DNA of 64,000 nt from Bradysia coprophila (GCF_014529535.1 NW_023503493.1:14354001-14418000), one strand, 5' to 3'; numbered from the stretch's first letter, positions 39,801 through 48,514 are shown. Notes: generated by a model not told the origin, from the sequence alone. A program made the numbers and translations.

Positions 39801-41551
39801 GCTATCACTCATTAAAATCGGAGTCGGCTTGTTCCCCAATCACCTGAAGTCTTGGCGATATGACTCTTAAGCGTCTCGAATGCATTTATTCAGACTTTGG
39901 GCGCACGTCTGTATGTGACCCCAGTGAAATAACAAAAGCCGATTTTGTTCACAGCGGTGCACCGCCTGTCTTCAGAAGCAAAAAAAAATCTGATCGATCT
40001 TACCTTCTGATGACATACCGATGTCCTGAGCTCGCATGAGGCCGATTTCGGTCAGCTAAAAAAAATGAAAAAACAAAAAAGTTGTAAACGAACTGTCGTC
40101 CCAAGTCTAAGAACAAATTCTTTTTTACCTCAGACCGTAGGCTTAGTCGTTTCGTTTTTACGAGAGCCTTTTTCGGCGTTCTCTTCGGACTGCTGGTTGC
40201 ACCGAATTTTTGCGACATATACTTTCTTGGACCGACCGCTCTCATTTCGTCCGTGACAACGTTGAACAAATTCAGTCCATCGATCATTTTCGGGAAATTA
40301 CCCAGCGATTTACGTGCCGACAGCGGTAGTCGATTATCGCCCAGGCGTGATTCGCTGCGCATGATAGCACTGACGCTCTTTGCCATCGCAGCACTCGGAA
40401 TCGGTTTCTTCGGCGTTCTGTATTGAAACGTCATCGGTTCATGGCACACCGACTTGGATCGCACGATCGATCGGCGCAGTTCCGATGTACGGTTCGGCTT
40501 GACAGGAATGAGGCTGGTTCGCCGCTTCGTTGAGCTTTTCCTGTTTTCAGACGCTTCGGCCGGCATTGGTTCAGGCGTTTTACTGTTGTTTGTTTGGGAT
40601 TCACCCTCAACGTTCTCGTCGTTTGATGATCCAACAGCAAGGCCGAAATGTGAGCTTTTCCTGTTTTCAGACGCTTCGGCCGGCATTGGTTCAGGCGTTT
40701 TACTGTTGTTTGTTTGGGATTCACCCTCAACGTTCTCGTCGTTTGATGATCCAACAGCAAGACTGAAATGTTCAACAAAAAAAAATGTTTTCATTTGAAC
40801 CGAACGACAAAGAAAATTGTGCAACGTACCAGTTCATCGTTCTACGATTTTTGTTGAAGACAGCTTCCTCTTCGTACATACTCTTACTGGCAAGCAACAG
40901 TGACGGAAATGAGTAACTTTTATAAAGTCTTTGATCATCTGCAAACGAAAAAGCAATAATTTTAGTATGACATGTCCAACATGACTGCGTATCGTCTCCG
41001 TGTCATTTACATTTCCAAATGAATTTATGAGGGCCAGCTTCTAAGATCGTATTGTTATGCAGTGGACGCCCGGAATGCTGTTTTACTCTCGTACCATTGA
41101 CGTGAATTCTTTTCATGTGAAACTCGATGCAGACCTGAATTATACAAAAAAAAGACATTTTTACACTGTCGCTACTGGAGGATGCAATGCTATTTAACAG
41201 AAATAATTAAAAACCGAAACGAACAAGCAACCATTGTTCGATGAAACACATCCAAGCTATGTACCAGCTCATTTCGTTCGACCTTGTCAATAACGTATGA
41301 CAATGATATAGCCCGCCAATATCGAACTGCCTACATTTGCGAACAATGAAACTCATAAAAATGTTCAAACTACTCACCCTGCCGCTGGAGTCGATGTAAA
41401 TACTGAATGCGAGGTCTCTGAGACCCTCTAGGCAAACATTCGATTTCAATTTGTCTGACCCCACATGTAGAGTCCCGTTTACCGGTTCATAAATGACTTC
41501 TTTTGCTGGTTCATCACTGACTAACAAAATCAATTGTCCGGATGACGACAT
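30858..41551 (-). CDS. Ki-67-like protein: FHA domain plus long TP-repeat arrays
   Basis: Eight exons: 41551-41378, 41134-41011, 40938-40830, 40762-40129, 40055-40004, 35984-33514, 33451-31147, 31075-30858. All are GT-AG and in phase, giving 2,028 residues. Residues about 1-115 form an FHA-like fold (VNGTRV turn, last strand HKFIWKY), though the pThr-binding Arg and Ser-His are not evident. A 40-residue segment is tandemly duplicated (about 137-216). The middle has SILKTP followed by KKTVRI, like a PP1 SILK/RVxF pair, and eleven or more alternating KELLxTP and MRGVRDMLKTPK motifs, close to the KELFQTP repeats of vertebrate Ki-67. Then come PVEPV pentapeptide repeats and four 60-residue basic repeats (MDQQES...PPKK.ARSTRAAKN), ending basic. 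Expected role by analogy: mitotic chromosome coating and PP1 recruitment. Orthology is inferred from architecture, not proved. Confidence 0.75.
31315..31880 (-). repeat. 180-bp coding repeats (basic C-terminal array)
   Basis: GACTCCTGCTGATCCATGT recurs at exact 180-bp steps (about 31319, 31499, 31679, 31859). Each 60-residue unit contains MDQQES, SESSQ.TEAD, a T[RK][AS]RK motif and PPKK or an equivalent basic cluster. It is part of the Ki-67-like gene and may be a DNA- or chromatin-binding array. Confidence 0.85.
32935..33425 (-). repeat. 15-bp coding minisatellite (PVEPV / SVEPM / PVEAV)
   Basis: About thirty near-identical 15-bp units (GGTTCAACTGGTACT type) encode pentapeptides PVEPV, PVEAV and SVEPM in the Ki-67-like exon. 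The array has no stop in several frames on both strands, which produces long spurious reading frames such as STGTG repeats. Copy number is probably polymorphic. Confidence 0.85.
33740..34400 (-). repeat. 111-bp coding repeats carrying the KELLxTP / RDMLKTP motifs
   Basis: At least five units of 111 bp (37 residues), each pairing TADMRGVRDMLKTPK with VGLKELLNTPD. Outer units are diverged and the central ones nearly identical, as expected of an array that grows by unequal exchange. These are the Ki-67-like repeats of the gene at 30858-41551; each TP is a potential CDK site. Confidence 0.85.
34630..34770 (-). repeat. 24-bp coding repeats (VETxAPM)
   Basis: Six or so units of 24 bp encode the octapeptide VVETPAPM / AVETQAPM in the large exon of the Ki-67-like gene. 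A second, longer repeat of about 102 bp (EANVTF...SPSEKE) lies at 35670-35900. Confidence 0.75.
36335..36637 (+). pseudogene. Possible retrotransposon relic
   Basis: One open stretch of 100 codons containing CRSCDEKDEHRIHSLTSC, similar to the C-terminal Cys-His motif of some LINE polyproteins. It lies antisense inside the 4-kb intron of the Ki-67-like gene. There is no neighbouring reverse transcriptase, so it is a short relic at best. Confidence 0.25.
36831..37936. mobile_element. Non-autonomous TIR element, about 1.1 kb
   Basis: The ends CCGTGAAGTATCGCTAATG and the complement of TTAATGATTCTTCACGGG pair over about 28 bp with a few mismatches, and GTCAAATCG follows in both. An inner inverted repeat of about 120 bp (37141-37262 against 37714-37835) shares CTGGCGTAGT, TTTTTGACAT and GAAGCCAAAT-like words. 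No coding capacity was seen. It is intronic to the Ki-67-like gene. Confidence 0.6.
38274..39866. mobile_element. 1.6-kb near-perfect palindrome flanked by TTAA
   Basis: Base i pairs with base 78140-i throughout, so arms of about 795 bp meet almost without a loop at about 39070. Differences between the arms are few (for example one base giving THL against TLL in mirrored reading frames); the centre is more diverged. TTAA at 38270-38273 and 39867-39870 sits exactly at both ends, suggesting insertion by a TTAA-specific (piggyBac-type) transposase. Both arms hold the same 90-codon open frame in mirror image; I recognise no domain in it. Transcribed within the host intron it would fold into a long hairpin RNA. 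Confidence 0.8.
40531..40770 (-). repeat. Exact 120-bp tandem duplication across a 3' splice site
   Basis: 40531-40650 and 40651-40770 are nearly identical. On the gene strand the upstream copy contains the working acceptor TTTCAG|TCTTGCTG of exon 4; the same place in the downstream copy reads TTTCGGCCTTGCTG, so its AG is lost and the sequence is read through as SSHFGLAVG. The 40-residue insertion keeps frame. Confidence 0.9.
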
Positions 41552-41963
41552 ATTACTTTGTACTATTAAAATTGTCCGTATTCGATTGATATTACACAAA
41601 AAAATGGTTTTCGATTATAAAACAAAACAATTGGGTTCTTAAAACACCGAACGAATTTACTTAAAACAATTTCTTCAACACTTCTTCACTGGGATTATTA
41701 TTTTTTACCGTTCAAATTTAATTCGTTTTTCTGTGACGCGTACTGATAGCATTTGACCGTTTGAATGTCGAAGCTCGAATGTTGAAATATTTGAATCGTC
41801 GTCGAATCGATCGAATCCATCGAATCTCTACCATCTCTACACCGGCAGCCATTTTCGTTAAATTCAATTTCGAGAGTGTTCACTTTTATTGCGCGAAAAT
41901 TTCAACAATTAACATCCGAACAATTTTTTTTTATCGATGGAGAACCTAATTATAAGACACTTT

Positions 41964-42394
41964 GTCTTGTATCATATGCCAAAAAAAGTTAAAACTTTTT
42001 TTATAAATCATTTTGAAAGTCACTAAAAACATGAAGCGTCGAATAGAAATACAGTATGTCATCAAAAATTTTTGTATTTCTTTTCGAATTTTCGTGTTTT
42101 CAGTGACTTTCAAAATGATTTTTAAAAATTTTGTTAACTTTTTTTGGCATACAGTCGAAGGCAGTCAATTTTCAGCATAAATTAGCTTCAGCTGTTTTTC
42201 AGCTGATCCATACAAACAATCAGCACCGTTTATACGTCTTTATATGGTTTTACCACTATCATGCGCGTGCGTGTAGCAGCTTCAACCGTATAAACAAATA
42301 TAAACCGTTTTGATTGTGTGTGTGGATCAGCTGAAAAACAGCTGAAGCAAATTTATGCTGAAAATTGACTGCCTTTGACTGTATGATACGAGAC
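41964..42394. mobile_element. Inverted-repeat element interrupted by a younger MITE
   Basis: The left arm (GTCTTGTATCATATGCCAAA, continuing to about 42037) pairs with a right arm at 42099-42151 that stops at GGCATA and resumes after the inner element as TATGATACGAGAC. Removing 42152-42382 and one TA restores the full arm. Confidence 0.75.
42152..42382. mobile_element. MITE with TA target duplication (Tc1/mariner type), 231 bp
   Basis: The ends CAGTCGAAGGCAGTCAATTT and the mirrored AAATTGACTGCCTTTGACTG are long inverted repeats, with AGCTGTTTTTCAGCTGAT / ATCAGCTGAAAAACAGCT inside. TA at 42150-42151 is repeated at 42383-42384. It sits inside the arm of an older element (41964-42394). Relatives are at 10356-10556 and, as fragments, near 4195 and 20540. 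Confidence 0.8.
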
Positions 42395-42607
42395 CAATTA
42401 CAAATCTGTAGAAACAAGAGGGGCCCTATCATTACAAATTATAGTGTCATTTTCATTGAATGCAAAAACGGGTGTAATGAATGGTAATTGAGTTTATGCA
42501 AATGTATACTTTCATTGTTACACTAAGAGGCTTTTGTGTTGCGATTCAACCGAGAGTAGGGTCCGGCAATACATATTTGCATCTTCAGTTGTTCATACTA
42601 TATGAAA

Positions 42608-42826
42608 CTATTTGTCAATTTTCTCCTTAAATTCAAGGCGATACGAATTGTCAAATTTCATCAGTAGAGTCATAACCTCATCAATATTTATTTGAAAACC
42701 GTTCTCTATGGATGAAATCGCGTTCATTCGGCCAGCGAAAATTCGTGTTAACTTGGATTGGAACAAACCTATACTTCTGAGTTGATCACTAAGGCGGTCG
42801 AATACAAATTTTGCCAATTTAGACAT
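42608..42826 (-). CDS. Small open reading frame, 72 codons, uncertain
   Basis: An uninterrupted frame from an ATG in AAAGCATGTC; it is hydrophilic, with phenylalanines and charged residues. I recognise no family. It lies alone between the Ki-67-like gene and the snoRNA host, with no clear poly(A) signal. It may be a small gene, an exon, or chance. Confidence 0.25.
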   Translation of the reverse strand: MSKLAKFVFDRLSDQLRSIGLFQSKLTRIFAGRMNAISSIENGFQINIDEVMTLLMKFDNSYRLEFKEKIDK

Positions 42827-42989
42827 GCTTTGTTAAACACACTCATTGGAGATTGTGTGAAATGTCAACTTGATAAGAATATTTTTTAAAGTTTATTTTG
42901 TCACAATTCGTTTTCACCCGCCTTCGTAAGTGGCCTAACCTCCAATTTCAGAACCATGACAAGACAGGGTGTGAATGGTGTGAACTCTC

Positions 42990-43340
42990 GCGAATTTTAG
43001 AATTCATAACTTGACCGTTGTCATCTTAGCTAATGCTCAAAACAAACGAGGCATTGAAAACGTGTTTTGGCCCTAGTTTTCATTGACAGATGCAGCAATC
43101 GCGATTTTGAATAGAAAAAGTTCTAACTTCATTTGACAGTTTCGAAAGTTTCGTCATGAAAAATAGGACCAAAACACGTTTTCAATGCCTCGTTTGTTTT
43201 GAGCATAAGAGTGGTCCATACGATTCGTAACATTTAAGATGGCAACTGCCAAATTCTTAAATTCACTAGAATTGGCGCTCATGGCGTATATAAAATCCTA
43301 TAACAACTGTCAAGTTACGAATTCTTAAAGAACGAATATT
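42990..43340. repeat. Inverted-repeat element
   Basis: GCTCAAAACAAACGAGGCAT and GAAAACGTGTTTTGG at about 43032-43075 are mirrored at about 43150-43206. Outer words GAATTCATAACTTGA and TCAAGTTACGAATTC also pair, giving arms of well over 50 bp with gaps. A GT-rich microsatellite lies nearby at about 43490-43505. Confidence 0.55.
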
Positions 43341-44020
43341 TGGAGTTACGAAAATACTAGTATCGTTGCCCAGAGCCTTTGTTGTTTTATTTTTTGAAAA
43401 TCAACGAATTTTTCGATAAAAAAATTTGGATACTTGAACATGCTTTCTCTATGTGGACTTTCGATCACTTTCGATATTTCGTGTGAACTGTGTGTGTGTG
43501 TGTGTAGAATGCAAAATTTGATTTGTTGCGAGTGTGTGTTGAGTGTGAAATGACTTTATTCAATGGAATGAGCGGAATTTTTATTTCAGATTCAGATGGG
43601 AAAAATTCCATGTAATTTTCCATCAGCCGCTAACATTTAGAGAAATCAGAAAAAGAAATTCCCAAATTAAGAACATGGGCTGATCCATTTCATATGATAG
43701 GGAATGAGCAGTAAGAGGTTCTTGGGTAATAAATAACAAACAAAAACGTCAACATTTTGTGGTCGATTTTCTTTATTGCAAACAAACTGGAGGGTTAACA
43801 CAGTTTACATCGATATGATGCTCGAATTAGCGACTAAAATCGAGTATTTCCATAAAACTTTCCAAAAAATGTGGTTCCGGCTGTAAGTAGATTGCGTGAA
43901 ATGTCACAATACCACCACTGGCTCCGATTTGTTGCTGTGCTGTAAAGGGAAGCAGAGAAGAAACATTAAATTTATGTCGATGATCTCCAGCAAAGATTTG
44001 TTTTGATTCGGAAAAATTTA

Positions 44021-44095
44021 TCAGTCGCCTTTTGGCCGTCATAAGAGTAATCTTCCGGAGGAAACCGCAAAAGGAAATTATTACGTTTACATCAT
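44021..44095 (-). ncRNA. Box C/D snoRNA, singleton S4 (intron 19)
   Basis: C box ATGATGT (44095-44089) and D box CTGA (44024-44021), with an internal ATGACGG resembling C'. Flanking AACTTA and TAAATT can form a short stem. Target not recognised. Confidence 0.6.
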
Positions 44096-44292
44096 TTAAG
44101 TTGGGGCTAAAATAAGGTTCGATCTAAAGTCAATAGCGACATGCCAACTTACCGTTTTATGTAAACCAAGATTGGCGTTCCATGAATTTTAGCTGGCCAC
44201 ATTCCATGGGCCTCCTGCAAAAGAATGAAAAATATTTTTTTAGCTACAATGTTATAACGTCTGGTCGGACGTGTGGTGCATTGGAATGCAAA

Positions 44293-44367
44293 TCAGAAAA
44301 AATTGTAATGAAGCAGTAGATGTTGTCCTAATCATTTTGACTCATATGGGGACATGTTTTTCATCAT
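44293..44367 (-). ncRNA. Box C/D snoRNA, singleton S3 (intron 18)
   Basis: C box ATGATGA (44367-44361), D box CTGA (44296-44293), and a possible C' TGATTAG. TAAA before C can pair with TTTG after D. Target not recognised. Confidence 0.65.
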
Positions 44368-44655
44368 TTTAGTTAAGTAATTGTCTCTCAACGAGCATAT
44401 TGTACCGAAAAAGCTTACCTCTGATTCCATGTAGTCCAAGGGGTTGATTTTATCCAAGCGACCGTATCTCCAACCGCTACAATCTGAAAATAGGAATCAA
44501 AATTTTACAATTTTTGTCGTCCGGGTGCTAAGTAAATTCTGTCCAAGTAAATGGAGTCACACTGAAGAGAAGGCTATACGAGAATATGACTGTCAGGTCG
44601 TAAAATATCCTGAAAGACTCTCGTAGAACCTTCTCTCACGGTCATACAATTCGGT

Positions 44656-44744
44656 TCAGAAATTAAATTGTTTTTTGCGTTGGATTTTTGGAACAAATTC
44701 TCTTCACGGTTGTATCAAAGCGAGCTGAGTTAGCCATTCATCAT
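44656..44744 (-). ncRNA. Box C/D snoRNA, family F1 copy a (intron 17)
   Basis: C box ATGATGA (44744-44738) and D box CTGA (44659-44656). A strong terminal stem forms between CATACAATTCG before C and CGAATTGTATG after D. The core GGCTAACTCAGCTCGCTTTG is shared by all five F1 copies. Confidence 0.85.
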
Positions 44745-44979
44745 GTTCGAATTGTATGGTTGGATATAATTTTCGATTGTTGAAATTAGCGGGAAAGACA
44801 AGACTTACTCACCACTTATTCAATTCGGATACCATTCTCGTCGCATTGTTCTGTATACTCGGAGTCTTTCTTCAACAGTCAATGTGCCATGTGCCACTAA
44901 AAACAGAAAAAAGGAAATGTTATTGCTGGTGTGCCGGTAGAGCGGAAATTCATTCAATCGTTTGTGTTGTTGGTTTTCG

Positions 44980-45065
44980 TCAGAAAGTAAATTTTTTTGC
45001 GTTGGATTTTGGAACAAATTCTCTTCACGGTTGTATCAAAGCGAGCTGAGTTAGCCATTCATCAT
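44980..45065 (-). ncRNA. Box C/D snoRNA, family F1 copy b (intron 16)
   Basis: C box ATGATGA (45065-45059), D box CTGA (44983-44980), terminal stem GTTTTC / GAAAAC. Internal sequence nearly identical to copy a; flanks differ. Confidence 0.85.
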
Positions 45066-45368
45066 TGAAAACTTGAATCGGAACCACAAAATGAGAGGAA
45101 ACATTTCATAATGTCACTACATATCAGTGCGCTGGATGGCAGCACGGCCTTTGTTTTTTAAATGAAAATATTTCCTCACACTAAGGTCCGTTGTTCTTAA
45201 AATTCTAAATTCTTGAGACAAATTCCTTGCTTGACTTACCTTTTTCCGCTTGCCATCAATCGGACGTGTTCACCGAACCTGGAAAAGTGCAGAGAAACAA
45301 ATTAGTCATTTGTGGCATCAATGGCAATTATTGACTCTCAGTCCCATCAAACTATATTCGAACTTTGA

Positions 45369-45446
45369 TCAGAGTGAAAGTTTCCACACGAATTTTGTTT
45401 GCAACGGTATGTCGTCAGAAGAGGGAGCTTGTAGCTAAATCGTCAT
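45369..45446 (-). ncRNA. Box C/D snoRNA, family F2 copy a (intron 15)
   Basis: C box variant ATGACGA (45446-45440), D' in CTTCTGACGA, D box CTGA (45372-45369). Terminal stem TCGAACTTT / AAAGTTCGA. The D' guide region GCTACAAGCTCCCTCTT is common to the family. Confidence 0.8.
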
Positions 45447-45640
45447 AAAGTTCGATGGGAACGTTTCTCTCAATTTTTCAATTCGACGATCCTTACCTGA
45501 ACCGGTAATTATCCAGTCACCATTTCAGCGCATCTGCTGGGGGAATAAGTTCAGTCTGAAAATGTGAGAAAGAGAAACGATGAGTCAACAGCTCATTTGA
45601 AACGGGCGCATGAGATCGAAGTTTTTGTCTTGTAATTTCA

Positions 45641-45710
45641 TCAGATAGGAGCAAAAGACCATTTTTGTGCTTGTTCGATCACATTGAGTCAGATTAATTG
45701 TTATCCTCAT
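45641..45710 (-). ncRNA. Box C/D snoRNA, family F3 copy a (intron 14)
   Basis: Degenerate C box ATGAGGA (45710-45704), D' CTGA with C' GTGATCG, D box CTGA (45644-45641). Terminal stem TTTCA / TGAAA. GGTCTTTTGCTCCTATCTGA is conserved with copy b. Confidence 0.65.
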
Positions 45711-45970
45711 TGAAACATGTTGTTCTTCAAGGGTATCCAAGTCGAGATACACGTTGTAACCCTCGCAGCATTCAAGCCCAGAGGGGAACTTCAGGCGAAA
45801 ATTTCGAATCAAAATAACTAAAACGATGAACTTACCTCTTCGTATTTCTTCAGTCGCTGCGGTGCGTTCTCGTTTCAGTCAAACGATGAGATCATCTGGA
45901 AGAAGGGTAATATCGATTAATTTGTGTCGCATATGACAAGGATGTGCGGAAAGCATTGTCTTGATTCGTG

Positions 45971-46031
45971 TCAGAAATTAGATTGATTTGCATCATTGAA
46001 TGTCAATTGAACTATACATTAACGTCATCAC
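45971..46031 (-). ncRNA. Box C/D snoRNA, family F4 copy a (intron 13)
   Basis: C box GTGATGA (46031-46025), C' ATGATGC, D box CTGA (45974-45971). CGTTAATGTATAGTTCAATT is shared with copy b. Confidence 0.75.
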
Positions 46032-46241
46032 ATTGGGGCGCTTGATTTTAGAACAAATAGCGAATTAATGGACTCACCTTTTTGACGTTACGGGCTCTCC
46101 AATTTCAACGTGTCGAGTTCTCTGAGAATTAGATTACCCAGCGATTGGACATTGATCTGAGAACAGAAAGAGAAGAAAATTCTGATTAAAGTTTGTCGAC
46201 CATTTCGGTATAATGTGCCGCGGGATTGCGTTAAAATTTTC

Positions 46242-46311
46242 TCAGAATCCTTTTGGTTTAACGTTATGTGTGTAATCGTCACGAAAACAGTCGGATTACA
46301 TTTTTCATCAT
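46242..46311 (-). ncRNA. Box C/D snoRNA, family F5 copy a (intron 12)
   Basis: C box ATGATGA (46311-46305), C' GTGACGA, D box CTGA (46245-46242); short TTTT / AAAA stem. The D guide CGTTAAACCAAAAGGATT is common to the family. Confidence 0.8.
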
Positions 46312-46528
46312 TAAAAATTAAATATTTTTCGGATGCATTTCGGAGACACCTACCTTGTGTTAACTGGCTGACAGACCGGGTCGTTCATTAGCGTTGATCA
46401 TCCAGCTCATCCAACTGCAAATTCGTGTTGGTGATTCACGTTGCCGGTTCTGTAAAACGTTCAATGAAAATAGGTCAGCACAAAAATCGATAAAGAATCG
46501 TTCGGGCTGTGTATTCAGCGAGATTTGA

Positions 46529-46603
46529 TCAGAGTGAAAGTGTCTACATGGCTGTTTGTTTAGGTTCTTGGTCAGAAGAGGGAGCTTGTAGCTAAATCAT
46601 CAT
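46529..46603 (-). ncRNA. Box C/D snoRNA, family F2 copy b (intron 11)
   Basis: C box ATGATGA (46603-46597), D' CTGA, D box CTGA (46532-46529). GAGAT and ATCTC pair around the boxes. Confidence 0.8.
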
Positions 46604-46805
46604 AATGTTATCTCATGGCCCGATCAATTTCACCCCAATTTGATTTCAATTTTTCTTACCTCAGACTCTAAACTCCAATCTGCAACCATCGTCAATTGAT
46701 CACACCGGCGTCGGGGTTTGTAATCTGCAATGAGAAACAAAGAGATTTTAGATTGCCGTTGCTGAGTATTGAAAAAACAAAAGATTTTTCGATTTTAGGT
46801 TCGGT

Positions 46806-46894
46806 TCAGAAATTAAATTGTTTTTTGCGTTGGATTTTTGGAACAAATTCTCTTCACGGTTGTATCAAAGCGAGCTGAGTTAGCCATTCATCAT
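46806..46894 (-). ncRNA. Box C/D snoRNA, family F1 copy c (intron 10)
   Basis: C box ATGATGA (46894-46888) and D box CTGA (46809-46806). Body and 5' flank match copy a, but the 3' flank differs, leaving only a TTCG / CGAA stem, so maturation may be weaker. Confidence 0.75.
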
Positions 46895-47147
46895 GTTCGA
46901 ATTGTATGGTTGGATATAATTTTCGATTGTTGAAATTATCAGGAAAGCCAAGTCTTACTCACCACATATTCATACTCGGGTATGTGCACAGGCACCAATT
47001 TGTTATGGTCAAGTCAAGTCAAGTCGGTATGCTCGCAGTCTCCGTTTAACAGTTCCTGTGACCCTGAAAGCAAAAAGAAAAGAAAATTTATTGCTGGTGT
47101 GCTGGTAGAGCGGAAATTCATTCAATCGTTCGTGTTGTTGGTTTTCG

Positions 47148-47233
47148 TCAGAAATTAAATTTTTTTGCGTTGGATTTTGGAACAAATTCTCTTCACAGTT
47201 GTATCAAAGCGAGCTGAGTTAGCCATTCATCAT
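47148..47233 (-). ncRNA. Box C/D snoRNA, family F1 copy d (intron 9)
   Basis: C box ATGATGA (47233-47227), D box CTGA (47151-47148). Body and 3' flank nearly identical to copy b. Confidence 0.8.
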
Positions 47234-47450
47234 TGAACAATTTTTAGAAACATTTAAAGAGGACATTCATTGGAGATCAAATTTACCTTTAAATCCCAAT
47301 GCACTGATCTGCACACTACTGCGACTCGGCAAGCCCCACATATCCATTTAAATCTGTAAGCAAATGAGATAAATTTTGAATTTTTAGAGTCGTTTGCTAA
47401 TCAAGGTGGCAATGTGAGAGAGTGCGGAACAATTGAATATTCTGGCAAAA

Positions 47451-47514
47451 TCAGTTCACAAGTTTTCGGTTTCATATTTCATTTCAGAGACGAAAAATAA
47501 AAGTTAAGCATCAC
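47451..47514 (-). ncRNA. Box C/D snoRNA, singleton S2 (intron 8), probable 18S guide
   Basis: C box GTGATGC (47514-47508), D' CTGA, D box CTGA (47454-47451). The D' guide TTATTTTTCGTC is complementary to GACGAAAAATAA, a tract I recall as conserved in eukaryotic 18S rRNA. Target assignment is from memory. Confidence 0.65.
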
Positions 47515-47743
47515 CTTAGGGCCTGAGTTCCTTTATTCGATTAATTAAGACAACGATAACTTACTTTGTGCATCCCATTAGCCAACAGCTCTTTCCATCT
47601 CTCTATCTCCCATGTCGCCTAGTTCCCCTCTATCTCTCTCCTCTCGTCCAGTCCAACAGTATCTCTGGAACAACAGAGAAAATCAAATAAATGATCAAAG
47701 CTGCAAGCAGATCCAGTCGGACCGTATTGACTTGGAAGTTTTA

Positions 47744-47829
47744 TCAGAAGTAAATTGTTTTTTGCGTTGGATTTGGAACAAATTCTCTTCACTGTTGTAT
47801 CAAAGCGAGCTGAGTTTTCCGTTCATCAT
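47744..47829 (-). ncRNA. Box C/D snoRNA, family F1 copy e (intron 7)
   Basis: C box ATGATGA (47829-47823), D box CTGA (47747-47744). The most diverged F1 copy near the C box (GGAAAACTCAGC); TTTA / TAAA stem. Confidence 0.75.
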
Positions 47830-48163
47830 GTTAAACCATCGATGTGAGCAAAAAAAACAAACATTTTTTTTGTTGAATCTGGCAGCGTGTTCATGAAACC
47901 ACAAATTTTGTGAGTCCGGGAAACATGAGCCGTGCCAAAGTCAGCAAAACATTTTTTTTTTGACACGTTCGATTCTTAGCGAATTTTCTCTTTTCAAATC
48001 GAAGTCACCTACCTTTTGTTAGAATGATGATCTGGACTGAAGGACCAAGTGGATAACAGTTCCGTTGATCATCGGTTGCTGTATTCTGTAAAACGTACAA
48101 TGAAAACAGTTTAGCATACAAATCGACAATTCGTCAGCGTTCTGCATTCAGATAGATTGATTA

Positions 48164-48238
48164 TCAGAGTGAAAGTGTCTACATGGCTGTTTGTTTAGGT
48201 TCTTGGTCAGAAGAGGGAGCTTGTAGCTTAATCATCAT
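48164..48238 (-). ncRNA. Box C/D snoRNA, family F2 copy c (intron 6)
   Basis: C box ATGATGA (48238-48232), D' CTGA, D box CTGA (48167-48164); ATTG and CAAT flanks pair. Body almost identical to copy b. Confidence 0.8.
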
Positions 48239-48442
48239 AATATTCAATATTCCAATCATTTGCACATTATGTCAATGGTGCGCACACTTACCTATATGAC
48301 CCCATCCCATCGGCCATCAGTTCGTTTTCGATTGATTGACTCTGTTGGTTTTGCTAGCTGGAAATCAGAAGATAGATCGACTGTTAGATTATAATGATCA
48401 AGTGATCAGGGACATTGGCTCATTCAAAATTGATTTATTTCA

Positions 48443-48514
48443 TCAGATAGGAGCAAAAGACCTTTTTGTATGCTTATTCTATCACTGACATTCAAATAGA
48501 ATTTGTGTCTTCAT
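48443..48514 (-). ncRNA. Box C/D snoRNA, family F3 copy b (intron 5)
   Basis: Degenerate C box ATGAAGA (48514-48508), C' GTGATAG, D box CTGA (48446-48443). Terminal stem ATTTCA / TGAAAT. Shares GGTCTTTTGCTCCTATCTGA with copy a. Confidence 0.65.
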
